Part shown: piece by piece, positions 4,833 to 5,822 of the stretch
Layout of the letters: each line of letters opens with the position of its first letter
How positions within the stretch are numbered: position 1 is the stretch's first letter
Position numbers and translations under genes: made by a program
From: an uncultured Chloroflexota bacterium
GTDB taxonomy: Bacteria > Chloroflexota > Limnocylindria > Limnocylindrales > Limnocylindraceae
Assembly (NCBI GenBank): GCA_903847005.1
Contig: CAINCM010000011.1
Coordinates: 1 to 5,822, forward strand
Direction: 5' to 3'
DNA length: 5,822 nucleotides
Notes under the pieces: model-generated
Database searches by the model: none
Told to the model about the DNA's origin: nothing
What the model saw: only the letters and a program-made list of their open reading frames with translations

Positions 4833-5822
4833 ATGACAAACGAGAAGCAGAAGCCAGCGTCCGAAGTCGAAAACGAAGAGTGGTTCATCGAAGAGGAACC
4901 CGATCACCTCATCGCCTCCGAAGCGGGGAGTGAGCCGGTCAACAGCGTTGGGCGCGCCACGCTCGCAGCGAAGACCGCGCTCTTCGGTCGAAGGCTCTCT
5001 AACGCCGAAGAGGGCGAAGAGCGGCTGCCGAAGAAGTTTGCACTGCCGGTGTTCTCATCTGACGCGATCTCCTCGAGTGCCTACGCCAGCGAAGAGATCC
5101 TCATCGTGCTCGCCTCGGCGGGCGCCTCCTATCTCGCCTTCGGTCCCGTGATCGCCCTGGCCGTCGGCCTCCTCCTCGGGGTCGTGGCCATCAGCTACCG
5201 CCAGGTCTGCTTCGGCTTCCCGAAGGGTGGTGGGGCGTATGCGGTGGCCTCCAGCACCCTCGGCACGGTTCCGTCGCTGGTGGCGGCATCGAGCCTTGTC
5301 ATCGACTACATCCTCACCGCCGCCGTGAGCACGGCAGCGGGTGTCGCCGCCATCACGTCGGCGCTCCCAGAACTCCTCCCGTGGCGTGTCGAGCTCGCGC
5401 TCGGCGCACTCTTCCTGCTCGTTCTCGCGAATCTGCGGGGCCTTCGAGAGTCTGGTCGTCTGTTTGCAATTCCGACCTACCTCTTCGTCGGAGGGGCGCT
5501 CTCGGTCATCGGCATCGGTTGCCTGCGCATCGCGCTCGGCGATCCTGCGGTGAACTGGAGCCAGGGTGTCGTGGTGGAGGCGCACGACGGTATGCAGCTC
5601 ATCCTTCCGTTCCTGTTGCTCAAGGCGTTCGCCTACGGCTCTGTGGCGTTGACCGGAACCGAGGCGATCTCCGACGGGGTTGCGGCGTTCAAGAAGCCGG
5701 AGGCGAAGAATGCCGCGGACACCAGGGCGATCATGGCAGTACTCCTCGCAACGATCTTTTTCGGGATGTCGCTGCTCGCCTTTGCGTTTGGCAAGGTTCC
5801 GCAAGAGGTCGGCGGCGAGACG
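4833..5822 (+). CDS. KimA/YdaO-type APC-superfamily permease, probable K+ importer, 3' end missing
   Basis: The 330 visible residues align along their length with Bacillus subtilis KimA, a high-affinity K+/H+ symporter of the APC superfamily. Matching stretches include ALPVFSSDAISSSAYASEEI (70-89), SYRQVCFGFPKGGGAY (121-136), LVIDYILTAAVS (155-166), LANLRGLRESG (198-208), LLKAFAYGSVALTGTEAIS (262-280) and FKKPEAKNAA (286-295). Residues equivalent to the KimA ion-site residues D36, Y43, Y118, T121, T230 and E233 (numbers from memory) are D77, Y84, Y159, T162, T274 and E277, all identical. About seven transmembrane helices are present (from about 70 on). The N-terminus has an acidic extension of about 40 residues not in the Bacillus protein. 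ATG at 4833 follows AAGGGG (4815-4820). An amino-acid permease is the alternative, but the ion-site match favours K+. The C-terminal half lies outside. Confidence 0.85.
   Translation, partial: MTNEKQKPASEVENEEWFIEEEPDHLIASEAGSEPVNSVGRATLAAKTALFGRRLSNAEEGEERLPKKFALPVFSSDAISSSAYASEEILIVLASAGASYLAFGPVIALAVGLLLGVVAISYRQVCFGFPKGGGAYAVASSTLGTVPSLVAASSLVIDYILTAAVSTAAGVAAITSALPELLPWRVELALGALFLLVLANLRGLRESGRLFAIPTYLFVGGALSVIGIGCLRIALGDPAVNWSQGVVVEAHDGMQLILPFLLLKAFAYGSVALTGTEAISDGVAAFKKPEAKNAADTRAIMAVLLATIFFGMSLLAFAFGKVPQEVGGET

Noticed and set aside
5055..5804. 249-codon minus-strand open frame rich in Glu and Arg
   Set aside because: Antisense to the permease, whose transmembrane pattern and KimA motifs are convincing.

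Overview
The window is high-G+C bacterial chromosomal DNA packed with housekeeping genes. G/C-ending codons, HupB/histone-H1-like Lys-Ala-Pro repeats, short intergenic gaps, 4-nt start/stop overlaps, TTG/GTG starts and probable leaderless starts all suggest an actinobacterium. Acidimicrobiia or a relative is plausible, but nothing here proves the class. I see no insertion sequence, phage gene, tRNA, rRNA or CRISPR array.

The left two thirds (1-3631) is read on the minus strand. In transcription order it holds a small PD-(D/E)XK-like nuclease-fold protein, hypoxanthine phosphoribosyltransferase (hpt, ATGA overlap with the gene before it), a four-helix membrane protein (starting 3 nt after the hpt stop), a 186-nt gap, an NYN-domain putative ribonuclease with a long basic disordered tail, and, 12 nt further, the DNA polymerase III delta-prime subunit (holB). 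holB runs off the left edge.

A 47-nt divergent promoter region (3632-3678) separates this from the plus-strand genes: a CsoR-family copper-sensing repressor, the 16S rRNA m7G methyltransferase rsmG (TTGA overlap with csoR), and a KimA/YdaO-type APC-superfamily permease, probably a potassium importer, cut by the right edge. An imperfect palindrome lies across the csoR start and resembles a CsoR operator, which suggests autoregulation.

Two things deserve most attention. First, the 117-nt rsmG-permease gap can fold into mutually exclusive helices, one of which hides the permease Shine-Dalgarno; it looks like a translational riboswitch but lacks the ydaO c-di-AMP motif that I would expect for a KimA gene. 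Second, the NYN protein carries an RG-rich tract, a duplicated IETMSL-type linear motif and a Lys-Ala-Pro repeat tail, and is joined to holB. The csoR-rsmG and nuclease-hpt couplings are also unusual neighbourhoods.
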